In this document: positions 1 through 13,400 of the stretch, in pieces
Layout of the letters: every line of letters starts with the position of its first letter
Position numbering within the stretch: position 1 is the stretch's first letter
Assembly: GCF_000426645.1 (NCBI RefSeq)
Contig: NZ_AUFT01000017.1
Coordinates: 1-64,000, forward strand
Origin: Nakamurella lactea DSM 19367
GTDB taxonomy: Bacteria > Actinomycetota > Actinomycetes > Mycobacteriales > Nakamurellaceae
Length of the DNA: 64,000 nt
Direction: 5' to 3'
Position numbers and translations under genes: made by a program
Notes under the pieces: generated by a model
Seen by the model: only the letters and a program-made list of their open reading frames with translations
Databases searched by the model: none
Told to the model about the DNA's origin: nothing

Positions 1-1430
1 ATGTCGAAGTTCGACAGCACCGTGGTGTTCTCGAGTTTGACGTCGAACAGCCGGGTCTTGGCGGCGAACTTGTTGAGTTCGGCGAAGTGCAGCCGGACCT
101 GGTAGTTGCCGTTGAGGACGGGGACGGCGAAGCCGAATGCCTTGGCGCCTACCGCGGTCGATCCGCCGCCGGTCCATTCGGACTGGAAGGTGGTGTTGTT
201 CATCCCGCTGGGTACTCCGGTGATGGTGTCGTTCTCGGAGTAGGCGTTGCCGCCGCTGACCCAGCCGTTGCAGGCCGTCAGCGAGGAGCAGCCCGTCCAG
301 GACGTGCCGCCGACCGTCTGGGCCGGACCGCCGGTGTTGATCCGCACCGCCGTGGCCGTCGCCGGGGGACGGGTGGCATCGACGGTGCCGGACGCCACAG
401 ATTCGTTGCCGGTCTTGTCGATCGCCGTCACCCGATAGTAGGACGTTCCCTCCGGGGCGGTGCTGTGCTGGTAGCTCGTTGCTGCGATCGGCGCGCTGTT
501 CACCTTGGCGTAGCTGCCGCCCGCGGTGGCCGACCGGTACACGTTGTAGCCGGCCAGATCATCGGCGGTGGAAGCCGTCCACTTCAGGGCGACACCGGTG
601 GCCGATCCGGTGGCGGTCAGCCCGGTCACCACGGCGGGTGCGGTGGTGTCCGGTCGGGTGGCGTTGACCGTCGCGGAGACGTCAGACTCGTTGCCGGAGC
701 TGTCGATCGCCGTCACCCGGTAGTAGGCGGTGGCGCCCTCGGCGGTAGCGATATCGACGAAACCGGTGCCGCGCACCGGGTTCGGCGTCACCTTGCTGAA
801 GGCGCCGGTCGCTGAGGCCGACCGGTACACCTGGTAGCCGACCACATCGTCGGCGGTGCTGGGGGACCAGTCGACCGTGATGCCGGAGCCGGCTCCGGTC
901 GCCTTCACGCCGGTCACCACGGCCGGCGCGACGGCATCCGGAGCGACGGCGATGATCTCGATGGCCGAGATCTTGGCGTTCTCCACCCGCTTGACGAAGT
1001 CCAGGTTGACCACGCCGTCGGTGATCGCCACCGGGAAGTCGACGGCGATGGCCTTGTCGATGCCCCCGGCCTCGGCCCAGATGTCGAAGTTCGAAAGAAC
1101 TGTCGAATCCTCGAGTTTGACGTCGAACAGTCTGGTGCCCTTGGCGGTCTTGTTCAGTTCGGCGAAGTGCAACCGGACCAGGTACGGCCCGTTCGCCACC
1201 GGCACGGCGTAGCCGAAGATCTTGGCCCCGACCGCCGTCGACTGTCCGCCCGTCCATTCCGTCTGGAAGATGGTGTTGTTCATCCCGCTCGGCACCCCGG
1301 TGACGGTGTCGGATTCGGAATAGGCGTTTCCACCGCTCACCCAGCCGCTGCACGCGGTCGACGAGGAACATGCCGACCAGGACGTGCCGCCGACCGCCTG
1401 TGCCGGGCCACCGGTGTTGATCCGGATGCT
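1..1430 (-). repeat. 1080-bp intragenic direct repeat (malectin plus two Fn3)
   Basis: The DNA starting at position 1 is repeated at position 1081 with about 75-85% identity by eye. Both copies begin ATGTCGAAGTTCGA and share CTCGAGTTTGACGTCGAACA and TTCGGCGAAGTGCA in register. The offset is 1080 bp, or 360 codons, so the repeat keeps frame. It corresponds to one malectin plus two Fn3 domains of the giant surface protein. Such repeats allow copy-number change by recombination, and further copies may lie beyond position 1. Confidence 0.7.
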
Positions 1431-4400
1431 CGGTGGCAACGGCGGCTCCACCTCGAGGGTGGCAGACGCCGCGGAGTGGTTCTCCGACGAGTCGATCGCC
1501 CGGACCTGGTAGTAGAGCGTGCTTCCGGCCGGCGCCGTGCCGTCGGTGAACGTCGGGTCGGTGACCAGCGCCGGGCCGACCGCGGTGAACGGACCCGTCT
1601 GCGAGGTCGACCGGTACACCCGGTAGCCCATCAGGTCCGGCTCGTCGTTGGCCGTCCAGCTCAGCTTGATGGCGTTGCCGGAGGCGCTCTTCAGGCCGGT
1701 CGGGGTGGCCGGCGCGGTGTCGTCGGGCACCGGGCAGGCGCCATGGCACAGCACCTCGATGGCCGCGATCGACGGGTAGTCGACCGACGCCCGCAGGGCC
1801 AGGTTCAGCCGGCCACCGGTGATGGTCACATTGTCGATCGGCAGCACAGTGGCGGTGTTCTGCCCGCCGGCGGCCGCGAAGATGTCGAAGTTGCGGCGCA
1901 CGGTCGCGCCTTCCACCTCGATGTCGAAGACCCGTTTGCCGGCGGCGTTGTTGCCGGCCGCCCGCTCGGCGAAGTGCAGCCGCAGATCAACGGTGGCTGC
2001 CCCCAAGGACGGGAGTTCGTAGCGCAGCACCCGGTCGGCCTGCGGCACGTTGCCGACGTTGCCGCGGTAGGTGCGGTACAGCGGGTCGTCATCGGTGCCC
2101 TGGATCTCCGACGGAGTGGTCGTTGCTCCTTCGGCGACCGCGGTGGTGGGGCTGAACCGGCCGCTGTCCGGGGCCCAGGTCCGGCCCTTCGCGTCGACGA
2201 ACGGCGCGGAGCCGCCGACATCGAGTCGGTACAGCGCCGCCCGCTCGACTGCGGTCGTGGTGAGGTCACCGTCGACCACCGCGAACGAGTCGTAGGTGGC
2301 GGAGAACGCGGTGCCGCCCTTGTTCGACACCAGGATGCCGGCGCCGGTACGGGTACCGAAGATCTTGCCGACGGCCGCGGCCGGTGCGGTCCAGGCGGTC
2401 GGCAGCACCACCCAGGCGCCACCGTTGATCCGGTAGCCGGCCCGGACGGTGCCGGCGGCCGGGTTGCCGATCAGCGCGAGATCCAGGTCGGCGACGGTGC
2501 CCGGCGACGGGATCGGAACCGCCGTCCCGATGGTGGTGCCGGTGCCGCCGATCTCGTTGTAGAACTCGATGCTCGGCGCACCGGACTTGTGGATCGCGGC
2601 GACCTTGACGTAGTTGTCCTGGTCGGCGCCGAACATGATCGCCTGCTGCTCGCTGCCGGCGTTGAGCTCGGTGACCGGGCCGAGGGTACGGGCCGTCACC
2701 GAGAAGGTGCCACCGGAGGCGTCGAACGGCAGCTGCAGGCCGTTCACCAGGGTGTTGTCGGCACTGCCGTTGGTTCCGGCCGCCGCGCTGCCGGCGGAAT
2801 CGACCGTCAGCGTCCCCGGCGACCCGGGCGCCAGGTGCAGGCGCGTCGGATCGTAGGAGTTGGAACCCGGTGCCACGTCCAGCTTGTTGGGCTGGGTGCT
2901 GACGAATCCGCTGCCCTGGCCGGTGGCATCGGCCAGCGTGCCCGCCACCGCTTGGTCGAAGTTCAGCATCAGGGCGGCGGCGCCCGGCAGCAGGGCCGGC
3001 GACGCCGGATCGGTGGCCGCCTCCGGCTTCATGTTGCTGATCAGGTACAGGTTGTCGTTGTAGTCGTAATTGATGCCCGAGTAGTCCATGCCGACCAGCC
3101 AGGTGTCCGGCACCACGGCGCCGCTGCGGTCCCGCACCGTCCAGACCCGCAGGTGATGTCCGCACTCGCCGACGCAGCCGTTGGCCTGGTCCGCCGCCTG
3201 GTTGTTCCGGGTCGGATCGCTCCACTCGCCGTCGATCCGCAGACCGAACGCGCCGGTCGGAGAGAACGTGCCGGCCGCGGGCGCGGTGGCAGAACCGTTG
3301 CGGTGCGGCAGGATCGACTGCCCGTCGGCCCCGGCGTGGGTCACGATGGAGGTGGCGCTGCCGGAGGTCTTCGGGTGCCAGAACAGCGTCGCCGTGTTGC
3401 CCTGGGTGTGGTAGGCGGCCAACTGCCGCACGGAGATCGGCTTGCTGCTGTCGGCCCGCAACCAGTACGGGCTCAGTACCTCGTCGCCGCTGGCGTGCAC
3501 GGCGCCGTGCTGGTTCAGGGCGTCGCCGGCCGCGGTGAAGGCAGTGGTGTAGCCGAACAAGGCACCCATCTCGGGCAGGCTGGGTTCCTGGCCGCCCTCG
3601 GACACCGACTGCCAGAACCCGGCCAGCTCGACCGGGACGCTGGGACGCGCCGGATCGTCGGACCCGATCGTCAGAGCGCCGGTCCACAGGCCGTTGCCGG
3701 CGCCGTTGGTGGTGGCGGTGAACCGCACCTGCAGGGTCAACGTGTCGTCGACGGCGACCATGGTCGGCAGCGTCGGCGGGTCCACCAGGGTGAACGGACC
3801 GGTGACAGCCAGCGAGGTGACGTTCAGCGGGTCGATGCCGGTGTTGCGGATCACCAGGGATGCGGTGTCGTGCACCACGTTCGCCGGGAAGAACGGACCG
3901 GTGACCGGGTCGCAGTTCGCGGCGTCCCGACAGGTGCTGCCGGTCTGCGGATTCTGGATCCGGGACATCACCAGCCGATCCGGATAGGGCACACCCTCCG
4001 GGTTCTCCAGGGACAGGACCGGCCGGCCGGCATCGGCGGTCACCACACTGAAGGTGACCGCGGCACTGGTGGCGACATTCCCGGCGACGTCGGCGGCGCG
4101 GGCCCGCACGGTGTGCGATCCGGGCGCGGTGACCTGCACCGGGTCCGTGTACGGCTGGAAGGGGCCGTCGTCCAGGCTGTAGGAGATCCCGGACACCCCG
4201 CTGCCGGCGTCGGTCGCGGTGGCGGTGATGGTCGCGCTGTTCCGGTACACCCCGGCGGCCGCCTGCAGACCCGAGATGTCAACGCTCACCGTCGGATCAG
4301 TGGTGTCCGGCGCGGTGTCCGGCCGGTAGATCTCCAGGTAGGTGAGTTTGGTGTTGTCGCCGCCGAGGGCATCGACGGTCAGCATGCCGTCGGTGACCTG

Positions 4401-7400
4401 CACGGTGACGGTGCCGGTGGCGAACAGGTTGCCGGAGGTGGGCACGAAACCGGGGATCGCCGTCTGGCCCTCCACCTGCACCCGGTGGGTGGAGTCGGTA
4501 TAGCCGGGATCGCCGACCCCGACGGTCACCGTGTAGGTGCCGTTGGGCAGTTGGTACTGCCAGGCCCCCGGCCCGCCCGGTGCCTGGGCAGCCGTCGGCT
4601 GCAGCAGAATCAGCGTCCGAAGTCTGGCCTCGGTGCTGCCGGCCCGGTCGCGGGTCTGCGCCGTCATGTCATAAGGCGTCGACGTTCCGGGCTGCACCCA
4701 GCCGAAGCCCCTTGCCGCGGTGTACGGCGCGCCGGTGTCTGCGGTGTACCCGGGGCTGACGGTGGAGCTCGCCGGCTGGAAGTCGATGCGCGCCACCGGG
4801 ACACCCGTCGATGCGCCGCCGACCGGTTCCACCCCGGTGACCACGAACACGTAGTCCTGATAGTCGCCGTTGGACGCGTCCTCGAAGGTGACCAGATAGG
4901 TGTTCGGCAGCAGCTCACCGGCCCGGTTCTTCGCCGGGTAGCTGCGCACCGCATGCGGCGTACCGGTGTTGAGGCTGTCCTGGGTGTAGCTCTTGCGGTT
5001 GAACGAGTGGGAGTCGACATAGAACCCGAAGGCTGTGGCGCCCGGGTCGAACGAGTCGTCGCCGCCGGCCACGATCTGCGGGTTCAGCGTCTGCTCCTGG
5101 CCGAGCCCGATGGTGGCCAGCTCGTGCGTCACCGGATCACCGGTGTTCGGGCTGTACCAGCCGAACGGCAGCAGCTCGTCCGGTGAGTACCGGGCGACCG
5201 GTGTCATGGTCACCGGCTCCGCCCCGGCCTTGGTGAACAGCGGGGCCGGCACCTCGTCGCCGATCGGTCGCGGGTCGACACCGAGGATCAGGCCGCTGCC
5301 ACCGACGTTGATTGGGTAGCCGAGGACATCGACAACGGACTTCAGCGGCGGCTCGTTGTTGCCCTGCTCACCGTTGGTGGCCAGGCCGTGCAGCCCGACC
5401 TCGACGCGAGGCGTCGCAGCATCGTCCGAGTCGATCCGCAACGTCGCGCTCTGCGGCCCGACGGTGCTGCTGCCGGGGGTGAAAGTGACGGAGAGCGTTG
5501 CGGTCTCGCCGGCGGCGACGGACTGCGGTGCGCCACCGGTCACCGTGAACGATCCCGGGTTGGTGCCGGCGACGGTCACCGAAGCGAGCTGCAACGGCGT
5601 GCTGCCGTTGTTGCTGACGACGACCTGACGGGCGGCGCTGCTGGTTCCCTTGACGCCACTGAAGACCAGTTCCGCCGGGGACACGGTGATCTTGCCGGCA
5701 CCTGCGGTCGGGGTGGGCTTCACGTTGCTCACCACGAAGGCCGCGTCCTGGAAGTCGACGCCGCTGGGCACATCCTCGGGCGCCACGATGTAGCTACCCA
5801 GAACGGCGCTGCCGTCGGGGTTCTTCATCGGGTAGACCCGCACCTTGTGCGGCGCGGCGGCGGACCAGGTGTTGAGGGCGTCCTCGCTGTAGGTGACCCG
5901 GTTGCTCAGGCCCGGCCAGGTCACGTCGAAGCCGAACGGCGCGTCCAGGTCGTACTCACCGACGGTGTTCACCTCGGGCAGCACCGTCTGGTTGGACGTG
6001 TTCGGCCCGTTGAACAGCACGGTCCGGGCGCTCGGGTCGGCCGTGCTGTGCGCGGCCAGCACCGCAACGTTCGGGTTGCCGGCCGGTCCGGCCGGGCCGA
6101 ACAGCGACAGCGGGGTGATGCCGACCGCGCGGTCGAACAGCAGCTTGCTGAACGACGGGATCAGTACCTCGTCGCCGATCGCCGCGGAGGTGTCCGGCAT
6201 GACGTTGTCGGTCTTGTCCGGGTCGCCGACGTCCACCGGGATCTGCAGGGTGTCAAGGATCCACTGCAGTGACGGCTCGGCGCTGCCGCCGAGGCCGTCG
6301 GTGCCAAGACCGCGCAGGGTCACCGAGGTGGTCGGGGCGCTGGGGTCGTTGGAGGTCAGGATCAGGTTCGCCCCGCGCGGCCCGGCGGCGGTGGCCGCGA
6401 ACGTCACCGGGAAGGTGACCGTGGTCCCCGGTGCGACGGTGACGGGCAGCGCCGGCCCGCCGGAGCGGGTGAACAGCGCGGCGTCGGTGCCGGCGATGGT
6501 GGCCGCCGAGATCACCAGCGGCAGGCCGCCGATGTTCTTGACGGACACCGACTTCGGTGCAGCGGCGGCACCGCCCTTGACGTCGGTGAAGACCAGCCGC
6601 TGGGAGGCCTGCACCTTCGCGGCGCTGCCGCCGCCCTGCGGCTTGAGCAGCTTGATCCCGGTGGTCGCCGGATTGTCGGTCAGCTCGCTGACGTAGAGGT
6701 TGCCGGTGGTCGCGTCCTGGGCGATGTCCAGCGGCTGCCGGAAGCCGGTGAAGCCGGTGATCCCGGTGATCGGGGCGGACACGCTGCCGCCGGCGGTGAC
6801 GTTGAACGCGACGATCTCCTGGTTGGCGCTGTAGCGCACCACGATCACCTTGCCGGCCAGCGCGCCGCCGAAGGCGACGGTGTTCTGGTACTCGATCGTG
6901 CCGTTCGCCGATGCGTGCAGCCCGGCGTCGTGCACATGGGCCAGGTCGTAGTTCGGATCGGCGAGTTGACCCAGCGGGTAGCCGTTCACCTTGAACAGCG
7001 GATTGCCGGTGTAGCCGGCGGGATTACCGGCGTTCAGCACGTACTCGCACCGCATCGGGTTCGGGTGTCCGTAGTACTTGCCCTGGTGGATGTCGAACAG
7101 GTAGTCGGTCTCGGCCTGCTGGTTGTTCGCGATCGCGGGTACCGCCGGACCCGAGTAGCCGCCGTCCGGCCGATTGGCGCAGGACGCCGGATAGCTGGCC
7201 GGCGAGGCGGGCGTCGCGCCGCCGGCGGCCGAGCCGTTGGTGCCGGCGTACACCCGGCCGTTGGAGTGCACCACCAGGTCGAAGGCGTTGCGGATGCCGG
7301 TGGCGTACAAGGTGACCGGTGCGTCAGCGGTGTACGGGCTGTAGCTGCCGGTGTGTGCCGGGACGCCGCCGCGGGCCGGCACCGCCATGTCCGGGGTGGC

Positions 7401-10400
7401 CGCGTCGACCGGCAGCGAGGCCGGCAGCTTCGCCGGGTCCAGCTGCAGCATGGCCGCCGACATCAGGTGCTCGTCGCGTCGCCAGGTGCCCTCGCGGGCG
7501 CCCATCGCATTCATCGAACCTTGGGTGATGAGCAGCTTTCCGTCCTTGAACGCGATCGAGTTGGTCTCGTGGTCCTTGATGGAGCGGGGGAGATTGACCA
7601 CGATCTCCTGGTAGTTCTCCAGGTTCGGCCCGGTGAGCCGGGCGATCGAGCCGGTGAAGTCGGGCACGTCGGAGCCCAGGTAGGCGTAGTTGTCGGTGAT
7701 CCACAGGATCGGGTTGTCGGCGGTCGAGGCCGGATCGAAGGCCAGTCCGATGACGGTGCGGTTCGGCGCGCCCTCCCAGCCCTTGGCACTGGCGTGGGTG
7801 CGCACGGTGTCGATGGTCTGCATGCCGGACAGGGTGCCGTCGGCGTTGATCGTCCACCGGTAGATCTGTCCGTAGATGCTGCCGGCGTAGAGCTTTCCGT
7901 CCGGGCCGATCACCAGCGAGGTGTAGCTCTTTCCCAGGCCGGCGCCGCTGTCCGTCTTGTCGAAGGCGACCGACGACAGGTCGCCGCCGGTTCCGGAGCC
8001 GTTGGCGGTGGTGAACACCGAGGAGAACGGCAGGAAGGCCCGGCCGCTGACGTCCTTGGCCCCGCTGGTCACCGAGAAGCGGTACAGCACGCCGCCTTCC
8101 AGTGGCTCGGCGGGCAGGAAGGAGATGGTGTCGCCGCCACCGCTGGTGGCGCCGGTGCCGGGGATGTTCGCCCCGTCGACCACCCGGGTCAGGGTGACGT
8201 TTCCGCCGCCGAGGGTGGTGGCGTCGACCGCGCCGACGGTGGCGTTCAGGTTGTTGTCGGTGGCGATCGAGGTGTTGTCGACCACGTTGGTGGCCAGGTT
8301 CGCCGGGGTCACCGCGGTGGTGTACGGCCGGCCGTCGCGGTCGACCGAATCGATGTCGACATAGTCGATCTTGGTGTTGGTGCCGCCCGTCGGGCTCAGC
8401 GTGAGCCGGCCATCGGTGACGGCCACGGTGCGGGACGCGGTGGCGAACTTCCCGGTGCTGCTGGGGACGAACGCCGCGATGGCGTTCTGGTTCTCGATGT
8501 TCAGCCAGTGTGAGCTGTCGACGGCGGTGCCGGCGTCGCCGACGGCGACCGTCACCTGGTAGATGCCGTTGGGCACGGCGTATTCCCAGGTGGCGTCCTG
8601 GTGCACGCCGTCGGTGGCGTTGGTCGGCAGCTGGGTGTGGATCATCGTCGCCAGCCGCGGGTCGGGCTGGTTGGCCGACGGGGTGCCGGTGTTGCGGTTG
8701 CGGCCGTTGCCTTCGATCGACACCGGTGTCGAGGTACCGATCTTCACCCAGCCATAGGTGTTGCCGGCGCCCTGGTTCGGGCCGGTCCGCGGCCCGAAGG
8801 CCTGGCCGAAGTCGGTGACGTACCCGGTGGGCGGCGCGGTCGCGGCGTCGGCGAAGTTGACCTTCAGATGCACCGAGTCGGCGGCGTTCGCGTCCGGCGT
8901 CACCGGCACGGGGGTGGACAGCACCGACTCGTTCCCGGCCGCATCCGCCGCGGTCACCGCGTAGTGGTAGGTGGTGCCGTTCGTCAGGCCCGCATCGGTG
9001 AAGGTGTTCGCCGTCAGCAGCGCGGTGTTCTGCTTGTTCGCCGGGACCGCCTGAACCTCGGCGGCCGATGACCGGTAGACGTTGTAGCCCACCACATCGG
9101 GGTCGCCGGGCGCGCCCCAGGACAGGGTGGCGGTGCCGTCGCCGGCGATCGCGGTGAGGCCGACCGGGGCGCCGGGTGCGGTGGTGTCGGGAGCGACCGG
9201 GCCGGCGCCGACGATGCTCACCCAGTTGATCTTGGTGTTGCTACCGCCGATGGCGTCGACGGTCAGTCGGCCGTCGGTGACGTCGACCGTCGCGGTCCCG
9301 GTGCTGTACTCGGCAGCGGCGGTCGGCTGGAACTTGTCGATCAGCGCGGTGCCCTCGGCCCGCACCGTGTGCAGGCTGTCGTAACACGGTGCCGCGCAAC
9401 CGGTCTTCGCGCCGCCCGGCTGATCGCCGACACTGGCCGTCACGGTGTAGCGGCCGGCCGGGACCGCGTACTCCCAGGCGCCGGAGGTCAGCGTCCCGTT
9501 GTTGGTCGGCAGCGGCACGATGGTGTCGTACTGCATATGGATGAGTCGGTTCTGCAGGGCGGTGACGGGTGCGGTCCGGGTCCGGAGCCGGGTGTTCGCC
9601 GTCAGGTCCAGCGGGACGTGGGTGGCCGAGCCGAGCGAGGCCTGAGTGACCCAGCCGTAGCCGCGGGCGTCGGTGTAGGCGGCACCCAGTTCCTTGGTGT
9701 AGCCGGTGATCGCCGGCGCACTGTCCGGCTGGAAGCTGAACTTCACGTCGATCCCGGACGCCGGGACATCCGCGGAAACCTGGTCCGAGGCGGTCGATTC
9801 GTTGCCGGCCTTGTCGACCGCGGTCACCACGTAGTAGGAGGTTGCGCCCGGCGTGGCGGAGGTATCGACGAAGCTGGTGCCGACCCCGAGGGTGTTGGTC
9901 AGCTTCACCCGGGAACCGGTGGCGGTGTCCGAGCGGTAGACCGTGTAGCCGGCCAGATCGGCGGCGGTGACGGCGGTCCAGCTCAGCGTCACGGCGCCGT
10001 CGGACACGGTCGCGGCGAGACCGGCGGGGGCGTCCGGCGCGGTGGTGTCGGGCGTGTCGTCGGGCACCGCATCCACCACTGCGGTGGCGGCGGACAGGTT
10101 GCCGGTGCGGTCGTAGGAGACGATCGCGTAGTAGTACCTGGTGCCGGCCGTCAGGTCGGCATCGACGAAGGTGCGGCCGGGCTCGATCAGGATGCCGATC
10201 AGGTTGTCGTCACCGGGCTCGTCGGTGGGGTCGGCCAACCGGTGGATCCGGTACCCACGCAGGTCCGGCTCGGTGTTCGGGGTCCAGGTCAGCACGATCC
10301 GCTGGATGCCCGCGGTTGCCGTCAGCCCGACCGGCACCGCCGGTGCGGTGGCGTCCGCCGGGGTGGCGGACGCCTCGTTGGAGATCGCCGAGACGTTGCC

Positions 10401-13400
10401 GGCCAGATCGGTGGCGGTGACGACGTAGTAGTACTGCGCGCCGTTGGCGGCGTCGGTGTCGACGTAGTCGGTGTGCCCGGCCGGCACGGTCGCCAGCTGG
10501 GTGTATCCGCTGCCGCCGGTCGCCGACCGTTGGATCTGATAGGTGGCGACATCGTCCTCGGTGTTCGCGTCCCAGGCCAGGCTGACGCGATGGTCGCCGG
10601 CGACGGCGGTCAGGTTCGCCGGCGCCGCCGGCGCCACCAGGTCCGGGACAGCGGTTGGCACGACGGACTTCTCGCCCGACAGTGCGGATTCGTTGCCGGC
10701 CGCGTCGATCGCGGTGACCGCGAAGTAGTAGGTGCTGCCGTTGATCAGGCCGGTGCTGGTGAATTCGGCGGCAGCTGCGGTGCCGACGAAGGTGTCGGTG
10801 TCGATCGCTACTGGCGTGCTGGTCGAGCGGTAGATCCGGTAGTTCGCCAGATCCGGCTCGATGTTCGGTGTCCAGCGCAGGACGGCCTCGGTGTCGCCGG
10901 CGATGGCGACCAGACCGACCGGGCCGGCCGGCGCCGTGGCGTCCGCGGGCTGCGCTTCGACCGCGTCCGAGGCCGCGGATTCGTTGCCGGTGGTGTCGAT
11001 CGAGGTGATCACGTAGTGGTACCTGGTGCCGTTGGCCACGGCGGTGTCGGTGAGGGTGGTGGCGGTGATCGGATCTGCGGTCAACCGGTTGGCCGAGGTC
11101 AGCTCGACCGGCGACTCGGTGGAGCGATAGACCTGGTAGCCCTTGAGATCCGCGGCAGCGACGGCGCTCCAGTTCAGGGTGACGGAGCCGTCGCCGGCGG
11201 TGGTGGTGACGTCCGCCGGCACCCCGGGTGCAGTGACGTCGGCGGCGGCCACCGTCAGGTAGTTGATCTTGGTGTTGGTGCCGTCAGCCGCGATGGTGAG
11301 CCGGCCGTCGTCGACCAGGACCGTCACGGTGTTGACGTCGAACTCCTTGGCCGCGGTGGCCTGGAAGTCGTGGATTGCGCCGGCGCCCTCCACGACGATG
11401 CCGTGCACCGAGTCGTAACACGGCGCCGGGCAGCCGGCGACCGTGCTGCCGGGCTGGTCGCCGGCGCTGACGGTGACGTCGTAACTGCCGTTGGGCACGG
11501 CGATCTCGTACGAGGCCGGCTCAGGCACCCCGTCGAAGTTGGTGATGCCCTGCGGCTGCATGTGCATCAGGCCGCGCTGCAGCAGCGAGACGTCCACACC
11601 TGTGCGAGCGGCGCGCAGTCGTCCGTTGCCGACGATGTTCCGCGGAGTGCTGGTGCCCGGCTGGACCCAGCCGCGGCCTACGGTGTTGGTGAACGGTTCG
11701 CCGTAGTCGGCGGTGTATCCGGGGAACGGGTCGGCGGTCTTGGTGGTGAAGTTGACGAACAACGGCAACGGGGCCAGCGCCGGATCCGTGGCGTCCGGCT
11801 TCGCCGTCGCGACGGCAGAGGCGGCCGATGCCTGCGCGGCCTCGTCGACGGCCACCACCACGTAGTGGTAGCTGGTGTTGTTGGCAGCTGTGGTGTCGGT
11901 GTACGACGGAGTCGTCAGCAGGGTGGTTCCGTTGAGCGGGGTTCCCGAGGTCGGGACGGTGGCGGCGGTGCTGCGGAACACGTTGTAGCCGGCCAGATCC
12001 GGTTCAGCGTTCGCCGTCCAGCTCAGCGCGACGGAGCCGTCACCGGCGGTGGCGGCCAGCCCGGTCGGGGCCGCCGGTGGCGGATCCGCGGGGGTCTGCG
12101 CGACCACCAGGTAGTCGATCTTGGTGTTGGTGCCGCCGTCGGCGTCGACGGTGAGGAATCCATCGTCCACCACGACGGTCTTGGTGGCGATCACGAACCT
12201 GTCGTCGCCGGCCGGCGCCGGGGTCAGCACCATTGCCTTGGTGATGACGTTCTGGCCCTCGACGTTGATGACGTGCGTGGTGGGGTCCGAGCCAGGGGCC
12301 GAGTCGCCGACGGCCACCTCTACGTCGTAGCTGCCGTTGGGCACGGCCAGCTGCCAGCTGCCTTCGACCGGCCGGTGGGTGGCATCACCCGGGTAGAAGC
12401 TGATGATCTGGTTGCCCTGCATGTGCATCGTGCTGGTCAGGGTGGCCGGCACCCCGGACTGCGCCGGGCGGATCCGGCCGTTGCCGCTCAGGTCCACCGG
12501 GTCCTGTGTTCCGGGCGATACCCAGCCGTAGCCGCGGAGGTTGGCGTAGTTCTGGCCGGTGTCGGCGAGGTATCCGGCCGGGGTGGCGCCGGCGGCCTGG
12601 AAGTTGATCTTGGCCGGCAGGGCCAGGGTGGCCGGGGTGGGATCGTCGGCCATACCGGCGGCCATCGCCGATCCGGCGCCGGCGGCGGTGGCCACCGCGT
12701 AGTAGTAGAGCTGACCCTTGACCGCGGTGCCGTCGACGAAGGTCGATGCGTCCGGGGTGGCAAGCGGGGTGCCGGTGGTGACCACCGGAAGCCGGTCGGA
12801 GCGCCAGATCCGGTACCCGGGCGCGTCTGCCACGTCGTCCCAGTCCAGGGTGACGGCTGTGCTGCTACCGACGGCGGTCAGGTTGCCGACCGAGGCCGAG
12901 TCGATGGTGACGAAGTTGAGCTTGGTGTTGGTGCCGCCGATCGCGTCGATGGTCAACCGGCCGTCGTCGACGGTGGTCCACACCGTGGTGGTGTGCAGAT
13001 CGGTGGTGGCACAGCCGGTTCCGGTGGCCGGCTTGGGCAGTTCGTTGAAGGCGGTGACGCCTTCGACGTGCAGCACATGCGACTCGGCGTCGCCGCCGAG
13101 CTGGGCATCGCCCACGCTGACGGACACTTGGTACACGCCGTTCGGCAGCGCGTACTCCCAGGCCATCGGGGTGGTGTCGGCGGTCGCCGGGTTGGGGGCC
13201 TGCAGGTGCATCAGGCCGCGTTGCTCGGCCGGCATGGTGGTGCAGGCGCGGGTGCGGACGTTCCGGGTTCCGTCGATCGGCGCGTGGGTGTCGTCGGCCA
13301 GGCTGGCCTGCGTCACCCAGCCCATCCCGCTTGGCTCCGTGTAGGCCGCTCCGGCATCCCGGACGTACCCGGCGGGGACGGTGCCGGTGGTGTCCCGGAA

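Noticed and set aside
1167-5186. A 1,339-codon open frame on the plus strand
   Set aside because: Same reason: shadow of the minus-strand Fn3/malectin gene, with no recognisable domain.
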